From Nageia nagi (Eukaryota > Pinophyta), in the NCBI GenBank assembly GCA_050084985.1, contig JBITNC010000001.1, positions 155,000,001-155,064,000 of the forward strand: 64,000 nucleotides of DNA, written 5' to 3'. The notes under the pieces were generated by a model. That model did not search any database and was not told the DNA's origin. It saw only the letters and a list, made by a program, of their open reading frames with translations. Position 1 is the stretch's first letter. Each line of letters starts with the position of its first letter. Position numbers and translations under genes: made by a program. Positions 1 to 12,779 of this stretch are shown piece after piece.

Positions 1-653
1 TTATCCATATTTAAGATCTTATACACATTTTAATGTAGCCACACTCTCCTCATTAGCTTATTAAAAATTGTTTATTTCTCAATACCCTCTATCATTTGAA
101 GGGTGAGGATCTATAAGATTATATTAAAGTATAGTACAAAATAAAACAATCTCAAAATTGACAATCACATGAAATAACAATTTACCCTAAGAAACCCTTA
201 CATGAGACAATACAAAAAAATAAAGATTAATTATTATATTATGAATATTTGTACAATCAAGAAACTTTACCTTTCAGATCATACAAACACTATGTTGCAC
301 CTCTAAGCTATGATAACTATTAGAATTTAAACATTATCCCTAGGTCCTAAAGTCTAAAGTCCTAAGTTATTAGTTCTAGTATTTAACATTTTGCTAGTAT
401 TTAGCTTTAATGTTATCAACATATTTCATGTAATTATTGTTACAAGTTATTTTTCTTGTAGTGGTTTGGTTATTTGACCAAAGTCTATGTTTAGTTTAAC
501 AATATTCTATGATACATGGGATTAGTATTTGTTAATTTATTGTTAATCATGAGAATATTATTCTAAAAAAGCTTATGTCATCTTCTGGTTCTATATAAGA
601 ACTATATGTTCATTTAATATTTCATTAATCAATATAACAACAAGGTTATTAAA
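1..653. other. AT-rich flank, possible end of a copia 5' LTR
   Basis: No gene is visible. A TATA-like string (tatataa, about 592-598) lies roughly 60 bases before a tRNA-Met-type primer-binding site at 654-665, and copia gag remnants follow at 1697. The 3' part of this stretch may therefore be a decayed copia 5' LTR. I cannot place its start, and I found no matching 3' LTR in the window. Confidence 0.35.
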
Positions 654-665
654 TGATATCAAATC
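654..665 (+). other. Degenerate tRNA-iMet primer-binding site (copia type)
   Basis: The string tgatatcaaatc matches the classic plant PBS TGGTATCAGAGC at 9 of 12 positions, and two of the three differences are G-to-A. It lies upstream of the copia gag remnant on the same strand. Confidence 0.4.
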
Positions 666-1696
666 ATTTTAGGTTGGATTAAAGGAATTAAAGCCTATGG
701 ATGTTTATTGAAACTTATGAAGTTTTCCATAAAAAATGCTCTGAGTTGTAGAGAGAGTGTGAGTGGAAGAAGGCTATGTTGTGTGAAAAAAATTTCTTCA
801 TAAAAAAAATCTAATAGATGTTGAAAAAGTGTGAAGATCCATCCTTTGTAATTACTTGCAACAAATAGAGTAGAGCTTAATGGAATGCATGGAGTTTTTA
901 GTTTGAGTTTACGTATAAATGATATTTGATTTTTGACCTATGGATCTTGAGAAGGATAAATATGGGATCATTGAAATCCAAAATTTCTATTTCCAAGAGG
1001 AAACTTTGAATGCTATTGTCAAGATGCCTATATAATTTGAGTTGGGTGTATGGAAAGTGTTTTCTTGGTGCATGTAGAACAAAAAGGTATTGCATTATGA
1101 TAATTGAAGAAATGATCAAGCAAGGAGAAGGCAATGAGTTGTGCAATGTAATTTGTAGTCATTAAAGACTATATAATCCCATATAAGTAGGCCCACATAA
1201 GGATTCCCATATGATATAAGTTCAAGTGGAGATGATGTGATCCATCAGAAGAAGAACACCTAAATACTAGATGATTTATCCAACCATAAATTGTAATGAA
1301 GAATATTACATTGTATAAGAATAAACATTATGTTGTTTAATGAAAATACATCTGTTGAATGACCTATCAAAAGAAATGTTGTCTAAGGTCTATATATATT
1401 GAGAAAGAGAACCTAGTGCTATCAAATAACATACGAAGTTCATGGGAAGTTTGTGCAAACTTTATCAGAAGTTGTAACTAACATCACATCTAGAGTGAAT
1501 ACCAACACTATTCTTGAAGGAGATCAGTTTACCTGCTAATGTGTGAAGCAAGTGGGAATTTTGAAGCCTATGTATAGGAAACCTGCATACAAGAGGACCA
1601 CTAAATTAGTGTGAAGAGATATCAAATTTTAATTTCTTTTGTAAAAGTGCATCATAGTGATAAAGGTATTTTTTTTTAGATAAAAATTAAAGAAAT
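666..1696. other. Stretch with no recognisable gene
   Basis: This lies between the PBS-like site and the copia gag remnant. Short open stretches occur on both strands, but I recognise none of them. A kilobase is long for a copia leader, so foreign or rearranged sequence may be present. Confidence 0.4.
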
Positions 1697-2270
1697 ATGG
1701 CCACCATATTTGAAGTCTTAGAGGTGCCCAAATTTGATGGGTGTAATTATTGTTTTTGGAGTAGTAAAATGAAGTATTAGCTAATTGCAAAAGATTTATG
1801 GGATATAATTTGTGATGGGTATGAAGAACCACCCACTTGAAGTATAATTAAAGGAGAAGAGAAGAATATAAGGAAAGGAGAGCAATATCAAAATTGCTTT
1901 GCTCTCATGGACATTAGAAGAGGGAAGAAAGAAATTTTTTTCCCTCTCATTGCAAATTTAAGAACAAACCATATAGCTTGGAAAGCATTGCAAGATACTT
2001 ATGGAGATAATAAAAATCTCATATAGGAGAGTAAAGTTGAATAAATTCTTGTAAAAAAGAGAGAATAAGATGGATAATGTCTCATTCAAGACATATATAT
2101 GATGAAAACACCTTAAAGTGAAAAAATAGGATTTCCAATATTTAAAATGCTTAATAAAGGAAGCATATGGAGAAGAAAATGGGGAATTGATTGGCTTTTC
2201 TTGAGAATGTCATCAAAGGGATGAGGGATAAGAGAGAGGCTATCAAAGCAAGGGGTGGGAATTTTATAAA
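1697..2270 (+). pseudogene. Ty1/copia gag remnant
   Basis: The frame starts at an ATG (MATIFEVLEVPKFDG) and runs into the copia Gag N-terminal signature: PKFDG-x-NY-x-FW, then KDLWDIICDGYEEP. The next part (AWKALQDTYGD) fits the UBN2-type Gag core. Stops interrupt it at the positions of conserved residues, and near 2040 the reading moves to another frame, where KREN-x-MDNVSFKTYI continues the Gag pattern. This is Gag of a copia element on the + strand, now non-functional. Copia protease, integrase and RT do not follow in order downstream. The family call is firm; the 3' boundary is approximate. Confidence 0.75.
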
Positions 2271-2672
2271 AATATGCTTCTTATGGGGATATCAATAGAG
2301 AACTTACTTTTTAAGAGAGATGCCCCTAGGGGAGTGGTGTGCAACTAAATGAGATACCTGGGGGGTTCAGTATTGCCAACAAGATAAGAAAGTAATGGTA
2401 AAGATAATGCTACAACCCCCTAATCCTTGAGGTCACACATTGAATTTTTCATGGGTGCTCATGGAAGAGACATATGAAGAATGTGTTATGAAGAGGACAT
2501 AATTTCAGCCATTTGTAGAAGAATGCTTTATGGAGGAGGCAAAAATAATTTTTATGAATCTATTTTGATGGAGGAAAATGATGAAGATACAACCCCACAT
2601 TATAGGCATATTTAAGATTTCTTTTTTGATAAAGCAAATGAAAATGAAAAAGGAAATAATGGAGAAACACTC

Positions 2673-2912
2673 ATGATGGAGTCTTACATGGATGAAAACT
2701 ACTCATATAGAGTAAAAGAACATGGTAAAAATGGAGTGAATTATGAAAAGACTCAAGTTTTGTGGGATGCTATTCCATATGAAAATATTGATAAAGAAGA
2801 GATGAAGGTGATAAAATACATGTTCAATGAAGAATACTATCTCAAGGTGGAGATAGAAAATGGTGAGATAGTCATTAATGAGTTTTATGTTGTAATGAAA
2901 ATGGAGTCATAA
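2673..2912 (+). CDS. Unrecognised 79-residue open frame after copia gag
   Basis: A short uninterrupted frame starting MMESYMDENYSY, rich in Glu, Lys and Tyr, without cysteine motifs or membrane segments. It lies about 400 bases after the copia gag remnant on the same strand. The region 2271-2672 between them is broken in all frames. It may be the tail of the same retroelement gag or chance. I do not recognise it. Confidence 0.2.
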   Translation: MMESYMDENYSYRVKEHGKNGVNYEKTQVLWDAIPYENIDKEEMKVIKYMFNEEYYLKVEIENGEIVINEFYVVMKMES

Positions 2913-3779
2913 AGGTTCTCAATAACATATACACAAGCATAATATAATAAAATATTTATAGGAAGAATGCATCAACAATATTGCAAAGGGTTGTACAAAC
3001 CATGGCATAAAACTAAGTGTGATTATAATATAAATTATAAATATTTAATTCCTACAAATATCAAGAGAGATTTTACATTGGTTTGGAATCATATTATGTG
3101 CAACCAAGTTTTATCCATCACTTCCATGCAATTAGAAGAAGGTTATTCTTAATGCTACCATGTATATATGTCCATTCTTGATAATTGAGTTGAATCCTTT
3201 CTTCTTCATAAGTGGGTCAATATATCCAATGCTTGCAACTAGATTGATACCATTTCTACTTGTTGTAGAATCATCTAAACATCCTTCTATGACTAGAACA
3301 TCAACAACAAGCTTGTATTTAGACCAAATACATAATAAACTATAGTAAGATCAATATAAACTACCCTCATATTGATCTAATAACATACTATATTGTAGAT
3401 AGGATGGAATTAGACTCCCTACTACTTATTCGATACCAATTATGTAGGGAACCAAGTTGATAGAAGACTCCATACTATCGAGGTGATACCATAGTCCTAT
3501 GCCACCATGTTGGCATTAGGATGCCTTACCACTAGGATGGTAATACTAGGATGATTTCCTTTAGGTTTCTCTAGTATATCATACCATCAAGCTAACATTG
3601 GGCCACCCTACCATCAATCCATAAACATGTACAACCTATTACCAAAATGGTTATAATTACCCTAATACTAAGTCAACTATATGTATAATGGATGAAACAC
3701 ATTTAAAATTTTCATACATAATAAATTAATTGCAAGGAATTTTAATAGGCCTATTTATCCTCTACACTAATAATATTTA
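2913..3779. other. No gene recognised
   Basis: AT-rich sequence with a few short open frames (such as 2967-3152 and 3160-3345) that resemble no family I know. The part 3400-3660 is less AT-rich and repeats the words accat, ccatc and taggatg, but no clear tandem unit appears. Confidence 0.4.
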
Positions 3780-4545
3780 TCTATACTAACATACTTAGTG
3801 AGGGAATCTAACAAATTTTCCTATATACACTTTCTTAAGAAATACCTTATTTTGTTTAATTGTATACAAAATAAAATGGTATTGTACATCAATGTACTTC
3901 ATCATAGCATGATAATTAGGGTTATTAGCAAGAAAAATTATACTCTAACAATCAAAATTAATCCTTACAAATTTGTGATCAAACCCAATATCAATATAAA
4001 ATCTCTATAGCTACATGAATTCTTTACGAGATTGAGTGGCTACAAGGTATTCCATTTTAGTTGTTGAATAAAATTTTTTATACTATTACTCATCTAACTA
4101 AAAATTCTAATAAATATGTTAAACACATAGCCACTTGTTGACTTTCTTTGGTCAACATATCCAACCTAATTTGTATCAACACATATATTTGTCAATGTTT
4201 AGAACCTCACATGGTTCTCTTAGATAACAAATTATATAGTCTAATGTACCAAACATATTTTGATTACACATTTCATAATTGTATAATCCTCCTTTCCATG
4301 TTGATATTTATCTTCTTAAAACTCCCATTTATTATGTAAAGTTTGTATGGATACATACCATGGTATACATCAAGCTTTCTACAATAGTCATATAAGGGAT
4401 ATGGATAATTTCTTCTTCCTTTGATAAAATTAAGTGAATTAATCAATAGAAAACTTAGCATCCAAGGGAACACATACTAATATAGGTTTGTAATCCTACA
4501 TGTTGAATCTCTTCAATACTATGTCAACATACTTTGACTAATTTA
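3780..4545 (-). pseudogene. Ty1/copia RT C-terminus and RNase H remnant
   Basis: Read on the - strand from 4545 downwards, pieces in different frames follow copia order. KYVDIVLKRFNM and VPLDAKF match the end of RT. SLMYTMVC and GVLRR then match the RT-RNase H join. VDQRKSTSGYVFNIF (about 4122-4160) and MEYLVATQSRKEF match RNase H. The C-terminal part contains YHAMMKYIDVQYHF and KVFLKKV. Frameshifts and stops are frequent. It lies opposite in orientation to the copia gag at 1697, so the two belong to different insertions or to a rearranged one. No N-terminal RT or integrase was found upstream of 4545. Confidence 0.8.
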
Positions 4546-6538
4546 TTATTCTGGAAGGATTATTTTGAAGATCAAATTTCCAAGAGTGGAGATTATCATC
4601 AAGTATCTTCATGCATAATGTATGGTATATTCCATTTGAAATTGATGGAATATTCCTATAGGAAGGGCAACATTGACATCATACTTGTAGATAGTCAACT
4701 CCACCAACATTGTGGTAGCAAAGTTTGTGATAAGGAAGCTAAAGTGGTTCAAACCTTTTTATATTTATTTTGGAAGTTGAAAGATCTTTATAAGTGAAAA
4801 GGAACTAGTTACAAAGCATATACATTCTAGAAAAACTCATTATTGATATTGTTGATGTATTATCAAGCAATTTTGAATCTTAGGAGTGTTGGAGACCTAA
4901 TAAAGTTAGTTGAAAACTATTTTGAAGAATATATATAATAAATTTTATATTATTTTATAGATAATAATTACTATATTTATGGTTGTAATTACTCCATTTG
5001 ATCAATTTATACATCAAATCTCTATTTGATAGTGGATGTTTTCCTAATCTAAGGTCCATTATGTATGTGTATAATTTTATTACTAGTTATTTATTTCAAT
5101 TTTATCAATATGGCATCATATCTTTTAGGTACATAGATAATAGAATAATTTCATTCATAAATATGTATTTGAATATCCTAGCAAGTCATATACTTTAGGT
5201 GATAATAGATAATTGGGTATTAGTGTAATGACCCTACCTATATGTATTTAGGGTGACATATATGAGGGATTGTATGTCATTGGACATATACATCTATTTA
5301 CATTATTGATGTAATTTTATTCTTACATATATGTGAATCATATTGGTTTTATTGGACATGATACTATTTACGAGTATCTTTGTTTATAGGACTAAATGAA
5401 CCAAAGGAAATTGATTGCCTATGTCATTGATAACCTACAAGGGAAGAGATACATCTTCACAACAAAATGAATGGTTAAAACACCCACTTTTGATATCATA
5501 TAAGCATTTTATTATTAATCTAATGATGTATTATTTTATTATATTTTTATAAAATACTTAGATACATTATTAGATACAAGCTATTATAATTTATTTGATA
5601 TATTATTTTGATAAATTTCTAGATACCTTATAGTACAATATTTTAGATTTTATGCTATAGAAAAATAATTAGATACCAAAGGATGAAAATAAAATATTAA
5701 ACACCTTGAAGAAATATTTATTATGTATATCCCAAAATAATTACAAACTTTTGAGTTTGCATATGAATTATTGAGAACTATACCACACTTTGGCTAGAGG
5801 ACAAAAAGAATCAAGAAACATTCACCATGGTGAACCCACATGTTCCCAACCAATGGAAAATGATGAGGTACTCAATGGTCTTTCCTTATGGATGTATTGT
5901 CCAAAATTTGATTATAAATAGATACTTAAAAATTTAAATTGAGTAAATAGATAAAAAATAATACTGAGGTGAAATAAGAAGTTATCTAAAAATAATTGGG
6001 ATGTTTAAGGTTGCATACAATAATTTTAGCTACTTGGAAGTATTACCAATGCCAAAAATTTAAAGTAGCATTAATGGGATAAAATACTCCCATATGTGTC
6101 CCACTCCAACTCCAAAAAAAAAAAATGATAGTATACTCTTTAACCTTTTGACCATGAAATATTGCTATATAAAGGAAACACCTTTATGCAAAAAATCACT
6201 CAATATTGATATGTTTCAAACTATTATGGAGGAAGGATTCAAAGAGTCAAGTGGAAGCAAGCCAAATTCTTGTCATTTTGTCTAGGTTGGCTCTCTCTTT
6301 AGTAATAAAATGTTGTAATATCATGAAATATTAAAGGAAATACCCATGTGCTTTTAGAAGTTTATATAGGAGAATAAAATTATTATGGTTTCTTTGTATT
6401 TTAAATTTTATGAAAAAGTATTCTCATTTCCTAATAGAAAAAGAGAGCATAGTTTTTGCATATATGACCATTAAGGACATTCCTTATCAAAATAGTCTTA
6501 TTGTAAAAGATAATTCTAGGCTCTATATTTCTAGATTT
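4546..6538. other. No gene recognised
   Basis: About 2 kb of AT-rich sequence. The longest frame here begins at 4534 (+, 87 residues, MTNLLFWKDYFED) and overlaps the copia remnant edge; it has no recognisable motif. Frames at 4998-5198 and 6094-6285 are also unrecognised. No repeats were clear by eye. The last five bases before the element A LTR are gattt. Confidence 0.4.
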
Positions 6539-7857
6539 TGTATACTTGTACATGTTTTGGAAAAATGAGAAGATTTTTGTATGGGTATGATTTATTTTAA
6601 TGCTTTACTACTTGAAAGAATGATGATACTTAGTCAATTTTAAACATTTCCTATAGTGTTTAATTCTAACAAAGATTCGATAGTAATGGTCTTAGAGTTT
6701 ATCATAATAGTGAAAAAATAGAATAAAAGTTATATTTAGCCATTTTTTGAGTGTTTTACATAATATTTGATTTTCATAGAGATCTGATAGTGCAAAGCAA
6801 AACAAATTTTGCTAGAACAACAAAGAAATTGAATATCTTCATTTTTCTTTAGTGTAAGTCCTATCGGTGGTAGTTAACCTTATATAATGATGAATCATAG
6901 TCAGGTTAACCATATGAAGTGTTCCTATTTTTGAGATTTGAGTTTCAGCCAATCTAGTTCAAATTGTGTTAAAATAATTCCATTGAAATAATGCTCTCTA
7001 TTTGGTTTTGATGGTTCTGTATAAATTTAGATACATGTAAATACTAATAGAATCCTAATAAAGTACTTTTTCTTTCTAAAAATATGGTTGTAGTTCCCTT
7101 ATTCAAGTTTTCATGTTTCGATCAATCTAGAGAGTGTTAATACATGTGGAAGAATGATATAGATCTTTGTATGTTTGAAGATGAGCCATTGATATATTAT
7201 CAGAGAATCAAATATGATATTTTGTAAATATCCTATTAGTTTCAAATATTTTTTTATTTATCATTAGTTTGTAAAAAGTTATTTAGAATATTCTCTTGAA
7301 AGAAAATCTATATGTAATACCTCCATTGAAGGAGAAAGGGATCATATATAGTAGATATTTCCCCTATTTTATACTTACACCATTGATTATGATAGGAAAT
7401 TTAAGGTACTTGATCTCTTAGCCACGATTCATCTTGCATTGTTCTTAAATGGTTGTGTAATTTTTTTATTTGTACTTTGAGGATTATTAAATTTTATTTA
7501 TGTTTAATCCATATTTGTAAAGTGCTTTGTAAAACATAGTTACTTGGAATGCCATATTTTATTTGGTGGCTATAAAATCAAACTATTTGATCAGCTTGGA
7601 TTCTTCTTTAATGAATGCTTGAGCTGATCTAATTATTTATTTTACTTATTTACAATCCACTATACTAGCATTTTAAATTTAGTTTAGTTTTGTAAGTTTG
7701 TTTGTGCACTTTGCCTTTTAGTAAATCCTAGTTTGATCTAGATAAGAACTAACTTTCTTCAAAGATTGAATTTTAGTTTTAAAGTTCATTCATAAGAATT
7801 ATAACTATGGCTTACATACATAGATGCATGTATAAAATTACCACATCTTATTCAACA
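6539..7857 (+). repeat. Element A 5' LTR
   Basis: The boundaries come from comparison with 18127-18349 plus 44407-45475. Both copies begin TGTATACTTGTA or close to it, end TTCAACA, and diverge outside. It contains no convincing gene. The uninterrupted sequence gagtgttttacataat near 6760 is the ancestral form of the site where element B entered the other LTR. Confidence 0.85.
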
Positions 7858-8214
7858 ATATTATAATTATTTTTGTGATGTCTAATGGAACAATCTCCTT
7901 ACTTGTTTTAAATTATGCATGATTATCAAATCATGATGGTGACTTTGCTTGATTGAAAAAAGTTTTTATCTCTAAAAATATTTTACCCAAAAATGTTTTA
8001 AAGGTTTTCTTCCTTAGTTTTTATTGATTGCAAATGATTATAAGAGCAAAAGTTAAGAGAGAAAAAGAATTTTCTAGCATTGAAAAGTCAGAAATATCTG
8101 TAGAATCCTTATTCAAAAAATTCAAATCTACTTTAGATATTGTTCATATTTTAAACCCCATTATGTTGAACTCTATTACACCTTTTAATTAGAATAATAT
8201 TGTTAATCCATTTG
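7858..8214. other. Element A leader, PBS not recognisable
   Basis: The bases directly after the LTR (atattataattatt) do not match a common plant tRNA 3' end. The rest of this short leader shows no gene or repeat. Confidence 0.4.
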
Positions 8215-9400
8215 TTCAAATGACTCAAAACCCTCCACCTCTTATTTATCTAGGATAGAATGCTTTTGGTACTCTTCAAGTTCAAAATTCTCATGAAATC
8301 CTAGTATAAGTTGCTAAAGCCTTACAAAATTGGGATGGCTACAAGAAGACTACTTATGAGTATTTCTAGGATATTACTAATATGGATAAGTAACATAATA
8401 CCATTCATGAAGATATTATGCTCTAGTTTCATACCATATCCTTCTTTGGCAAACTATTGGATTGGTATAGAACTCTACCAACCAATTCTATCTCTACATG
8501 GGATCAACTAGCTAACCCACTCATTCTTGAATTGAACAAGGTTAGAGATCCTTATTATTTATTATCATAATTTAATGTCATCCAAAGGTATAATCAATAA
8601 AATATGTCTTTCTTTAACTTGAGTTTGCAAATCTTGGGATAAAGTGCCCATATCTATAAGGCCACATCCTTCAATGGCTATAATATTTTACCTTAGAGTG
8701 TCCACCTTAGATTTAGCCTTAAAAATCCAAATGATAGTAGTCCAATATTTTTTGGTCATATACAAAAGTTCTCTACAAGAAAAAGCCTCTCTTATTTCTA
8801 TAGGAAAGCTTCCTACTAATCCATTTATACCCATCTCATATGTGACCCCAACTCTTATGCAACCTTCAATACATATTTATCCTATACCTTCTATAGTTAA
8901 GATTCCTCATTTACCTTAGTTATAACTTTTGATATCATAATCTCAATTTGTACTTCCTGCATCGTAACCTCAACTTGATTTACTTGTGCCTTTTTGATAG
9001 TTAGCACTACTTGCACCTACTTCAATTAGTAATGTGCCACAAGAAAATACAAATAAGATAAATATTGTTGAACTAGAAGCTTTGATGATAACCTTGATAA
9101 ATCAGATGATAGCTAATTAGAGGGAAAATTAGAAGCATGACTATTATAATTGGAGAGATGATGGATGCTAATAGAGGAGGTACCCCTATGCTATAAAATA
9201 TTAATAACAATAATAGGATCCACCAAGGATAGAAAACATATATAATATATATATATATCTTGAAGCAAATATTGTTCTTCAAATCAAGACCGGTGTAGAG
9301 CTTGCAATGATCCATATGTACAAAATTCATGTCCAATTTCAAACATCAACTAATTTGGTAGCAAATTATGGAGTAAGTCCAAACTATTATGTTGAAGAAG
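8215..9400 (+). pseudogene. Element A gag remnant with zinc knuckle
   Basis: The capsid core is seen in LQNWDGYKKTTYEYF and then LLDWYRTLPTNSIS followed by TWDQLANPLILEL (about 8320-8540). This is the pattern of the gypsy Gag domain that precedes assembly. Near 9294-9332 lies CRACNDPYVQNSC, which fits a CCHC zinc knuckle (C-x2-C-x3-H-x4-C) with its His replaced by Tyr, a CAT-to-TAT change. Stops are frequent in the capsid part. Gag would package the element RNA in cytoplasmic particles; this copy cannot. The start codon is not visible and both ends are approximate. Confidence 0.7.
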
Positions 9401-9784
9401 GATTACCTGAGGAGAACCTCATGATTTTACCAAAACTTGTACATCAAGTTATTGAAACAAGGTCTATAGTAAGATAATTTCATCCTCAAAAGCAGATTCA
9501 AGCTCATGTAGCTAATCCTATTCAATTCCCATCTACATATATTTCTAAGATATCATAAAAAAGGCCCATAGGTGAATCTGTGGCTACTAGTAAAATAACA
9601 CTAGAAAAATATTTTAAGAAAATAATTTACTTAACCTTTTACTTCTCTAAAGGATCAAGAAAAAGAGAGAACAACTAAAAGATTCAAATTCTTGTACTTA
9701 ACCACTAAAGAGAAGAAGCTAATCAATATTACAAGAAAAAATATCAAAAAGAGAATTATTCTTGCATAGTTTCCATATAATATA
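9401..9784. other. Element A gag-protease linker, decayed
   Basis: This lies between the zinc knuckle and the pre-protease segment. Short Lys-rich open pieces are visible on the + strand, interrupted by stops. No domain is recognised. Confidence 0.4.
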
Positions 9785-10365
9785 GTGGATGAATTGAAGA
9801 GACTTCCATCAAGAGTATCACTTTTTGAGGCATTACATATTTTTGGACAAATTGACTTGCTTAAGGTGAAAATGTTAATCTTAAATGAAGGAGATCAAGA
9901 ATGGAATTGCAGTCTAGACACAATTGCTAAGTTACCAAGTATGGGAAATAATATACCACCTTCTTTCTATATCACCTTGAATTAGAAGATCATATTGTTC
10001 ATAATTGTGTGATAGATTCAAAGGATTCTATGATAGTAATGCCTAACAAAGTGTCTGATGTCATTGGATTTACTTACATTAGAGATTTCACTTGAGTCCT
10101 TTAGTTGGATTGTATAAATGTTAAAACCCTAGATGTAATAAAGGATATCCCAATGAAGCTACATAGATGTACAAGAGTTTCAATTATCCAAGATATTATA
10201 TTTGTTGACCTTCCTCTAATGTTTGGTTTATATTTATCAAGAGAATATACTTTCAAATTGGGAGGGTATTTAGTTATGGATTATTCCCACATATCAATTA
10301 TTTATGAGAATAAAATATTTAATATTGTAAATGAGCCTACAACAAGTTTTCTTATTGAAAAATGA
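9785..10365 (+). pseudogene. Element A aspartic protease remnant
   Basis: The segment opens with MDELKRLPSRVSLFEAL, a conserved pre-protease stretch of plant gypsy elements. The protease core follows with HNCVIDSKDSM-x-VMPNKV. The expected active-site form is D-S/T-G-A/S, and here Lys and Asp replace the Gly and Ala, so catalysis should be lost. The last part (VSIIQDIIFVDLPLMFGLYLS, given here as two overlapping pieces VSIIQDIIFVDLP and LPLMFGLYLS) matches the second half of the retropepsin fold. Several stops lie near 9982 and 10093. The domain would cleave the Gag-Pol polyprotein. Element A's aRH follows immediately. Confidence 0.75.
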
Positions 10366-10452
10366 CCTCAAATTAACATGGTGGATGAGCAAGCTATATT
10401 GACAAATGTTGTTAAAGAAGAATTATACTCAATTGATTTAGTTTTTTAATTA

Positions 10453-10975
10453 ATGATTAATCAAATTGAAAGTAAGCGTATGGTAAATTATATCATCATC
10501 AAAGATTTTATAGTATTTTTGGCTCTAATAATTCAAGAATTAAGGGAAAAAGAACTATGGCACATGCATTTTGATGGTGTAGAGTCAAACAATGGAGCTA
10601 GCATCGAGGTAATTTTTAAATCCCCTTTAGGTGATACCAAGAGATACTCTTTTAGGATCATATGGAGTTGTACCAATAATATGATAGATTATGAGACCCT
10701 GTGCTTAGGGTTTGGACAAGTAATAAAATTAAATATTAAATAATTATCAATTTTTGGTGATTTTGAATTAGTTATCAATCAAGTGATTGAAAAATGTTCT
10801 GTAAAACATCATTATACAAAGAAGTATATAAATAGAATATGGCACCTACTAGAGATATTTGATGATCTAAATCTTACTATAGTCCCTAGAGATTAGAATA
10901 GTAAAGTTGATTCTCTAACCTAGAAGGGAGCAAAATTTGATTTTGCACATCACTAGTTGAAAAGGCAAGGTAGTT
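10453..10975 (+). pseudogene. Element A archaeal-type RNase H, upstream of RT
   Basis: WHMHFDG begins an RNase H fold. It then shows F-x-I-x-W-x-CTNN-x3-YETL, IFGDFELVINQV and a final NSKVDSL. The four acidic positions expected for catalysis (D in HFDG, E in YETL, D in FGDF, D in KVDSL) are all present. It aligns with the aRH of elements C and D (IHFDG, CTNNNAKYEAL, GDSLLIVNQV). In C and D that domain follows RT-RH, whereas here it sits between protease and RT. A separate, ordinary RNase H follows the RT of element A. In-frame stops make this copy non-functional. Confidence 0.75.
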
Positions 10976-11469
10976 GATATTCAAACTTTCTATTCTGATA
11001 ATGACTATTTTTTGGTAGGTTTTTAATATTGATAAAGATACTAAGTCATTCTTGGCTACTCAAATGTTATGCTCTAGTAGACAAGAGTCACTGGTTGAAG
11101 CATTTAGAGAGGATGATATTGTACAGTTGAAAAATAATACCTTACCCAAAGGTGTTATTTTCTTTTGAAGATCTTTTTAACATAGATGATCAAACCAGAA
11201 AGAAAAAAATTATCTTCTTCTAATAATTTTAAAGAGTTAGAAATAGCTCCTAATAAGATTCTTAAGATTGTTATAAGGAATTATTCCAAATATATTGAAG
11301 AGATTGTTAAGACAATGGAGGAATTCGTTGGAGTCATGATATGGTATTATGATGATATGAAGTTGTAGAACAAAGATGCAATTAAACATATCATATAATT
11401 GATAGAAGGAGCAAATCTCTTTCAAGAAAAACAAAGATCAATGAATCCAAAGATTGAATTTATTATGCA

Positions 11470-12100
11470 ATAAAAAAATATAGAAGTTATTTTAGGAAAG
11501 GATCATTTATCCCTTTAAACATTCTACTTTGATGAAAAATTTGGTTCCAATTAGGAAAAAAAATGGGGACATCAGGCTATGTGTAGATATCTAGAATCTA
11601 AATAGAGCCTCACTAAAAGAAAGTTATCCATTGCCACTATGGAATAGATATTACACATAGTTGTAGGATTAAAATATTTTTCCTTTTTTTTTAATGGTTT
11701 CTCTTTATATAACCAAATTTGGGTGAAATATGAGGATCAATATAAGAATGCATTCACCACAAAATGGAGGACGTTTACTTTTCAATGGATGCCCTTTGGT
11801 TTATCTAATGTTGAAGCTACTTTTCAATAGGAAATAGATCATGCATTTGGTGAACTAATTATCAAATCTATTTTAGTTTATTTGGATGATATTACTATAT
11901 TTTAACATAAAAAGAAATATAACTTGCAACATATTCAACAAAATTTCTTAAAATGTCAAGAGTTCATAATATCTTTGAATATGAAGAAGTATATTTTTAT
12001 TTAGATCAAGGGATGTTGCTGGGGCATGTGATTTCCAAAGATAAATTCTCTATTGATTTGGAAAGAGTTCCAAGCTCACTATTCCATCAAATATAAATAA
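11470..12100 (+). pseudogene. Element A reverse transcriptase remnant
   Basis: Pieces match the gypsy RT order. FSFFFNGFSLYNQIW corresponds to the first catalytic block (normally F-x-D-G-F-S-G-Y-N-Q, here Asp to Asn and Gly to Leu). TFTFQWMPFGLSN is the conserved MPFGL block. VYLDDITIF at about 11876-11900 is the catalytic Y-x-DD box, intact. QHIQQ with LNMKKYIF is the post-catalytic helix. Stops and indels break the frame throughout. The 11000-11470 stretch before it is coding-like (KKLSSSNNFKELEIAPNK) but unrecognised. Confidence 0.8.
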
Positions 12101-12101
12101 G

Positions 12102-12720
12102 TTGCAAGCTTTTATGGGACAAATTGATTTTGTGAGGAGATTTATTCAAGATTTCACCCAAATCACTTGGCCCATTACAAAACTACTTAGGGATAAGGTT
12201 CCTTTCAAGTGGATACAAGAAATAATTATGGCATTTGAACATATTAAATCAGCCATTATGTTTACTCCATTTTTGAAAAATCCAATATTTTCAAAGGAAT
12301 TCATATTAAGTTCATACAAAGTTGAAAAGAGTATAGTAGCAGTTCTAATCCAAAAGGAAGACACTCATGATGAATACCCCATAGCTTTCTTTAGTCAAAT
12401 ACTACATGATGTTGAAGAAAGATAAGGATTTGTTGAAAAGAAATTGTTTACAATTATGAAGGCTCTTAATAAGTTTAAGCATTATGTTTCTCAAAAGAAA
12501 AAATTAGTGCTTACAATTCACTTAAATGTCAAAGTTTATATTTTACAAGGTGAAATGGACCATGGTAGAGTTAGATGGATCACCAAAATTTTGAAATATG
12601 ATGTAGAGATCTAACCTACCTAGATAATAAAGGGAATAGCTCATTATAAATAATTGGTTGTGGAACTAAATTTAGAATAGAATATGATTATTGAATATAA
12701 AATTTAATATGTTGAACTAT
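12102..12720 (+). pseudogene. Element A RNase H / connection domain
   Basis: An open frame of 107 residues begins MQAFMGQIDFVRRFI, the connection after RT that precedes RNase H in gypsy elements. It continues through TKLLRDKVPFKW and AFEHIKSAI, and then IAFFSQILHDVEER. In another frame LFTIMKALNKFKHYV follows, matching the RNase H helix. In many Tat elements the first catalytic Asp of this RNase H is lost, and here the position reads ILSSYKVEKSIVAVLI, also without Asp. This agrees with the second RNase H (aRH) being needed. Confidence 0.75.
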
Positions 12721-12779
12721 CAAAAGAATCACAAAGCTAGCTGACACATTTATGTACATATTTTGAAAGTGGTAAGTTT

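Noticed and set aside
9236-9262. Microsatellite (TA)n as an origin or regulatory site
   Set aside because: It is a short TA run inside the decayed gag of element A and nothing else supports a function.
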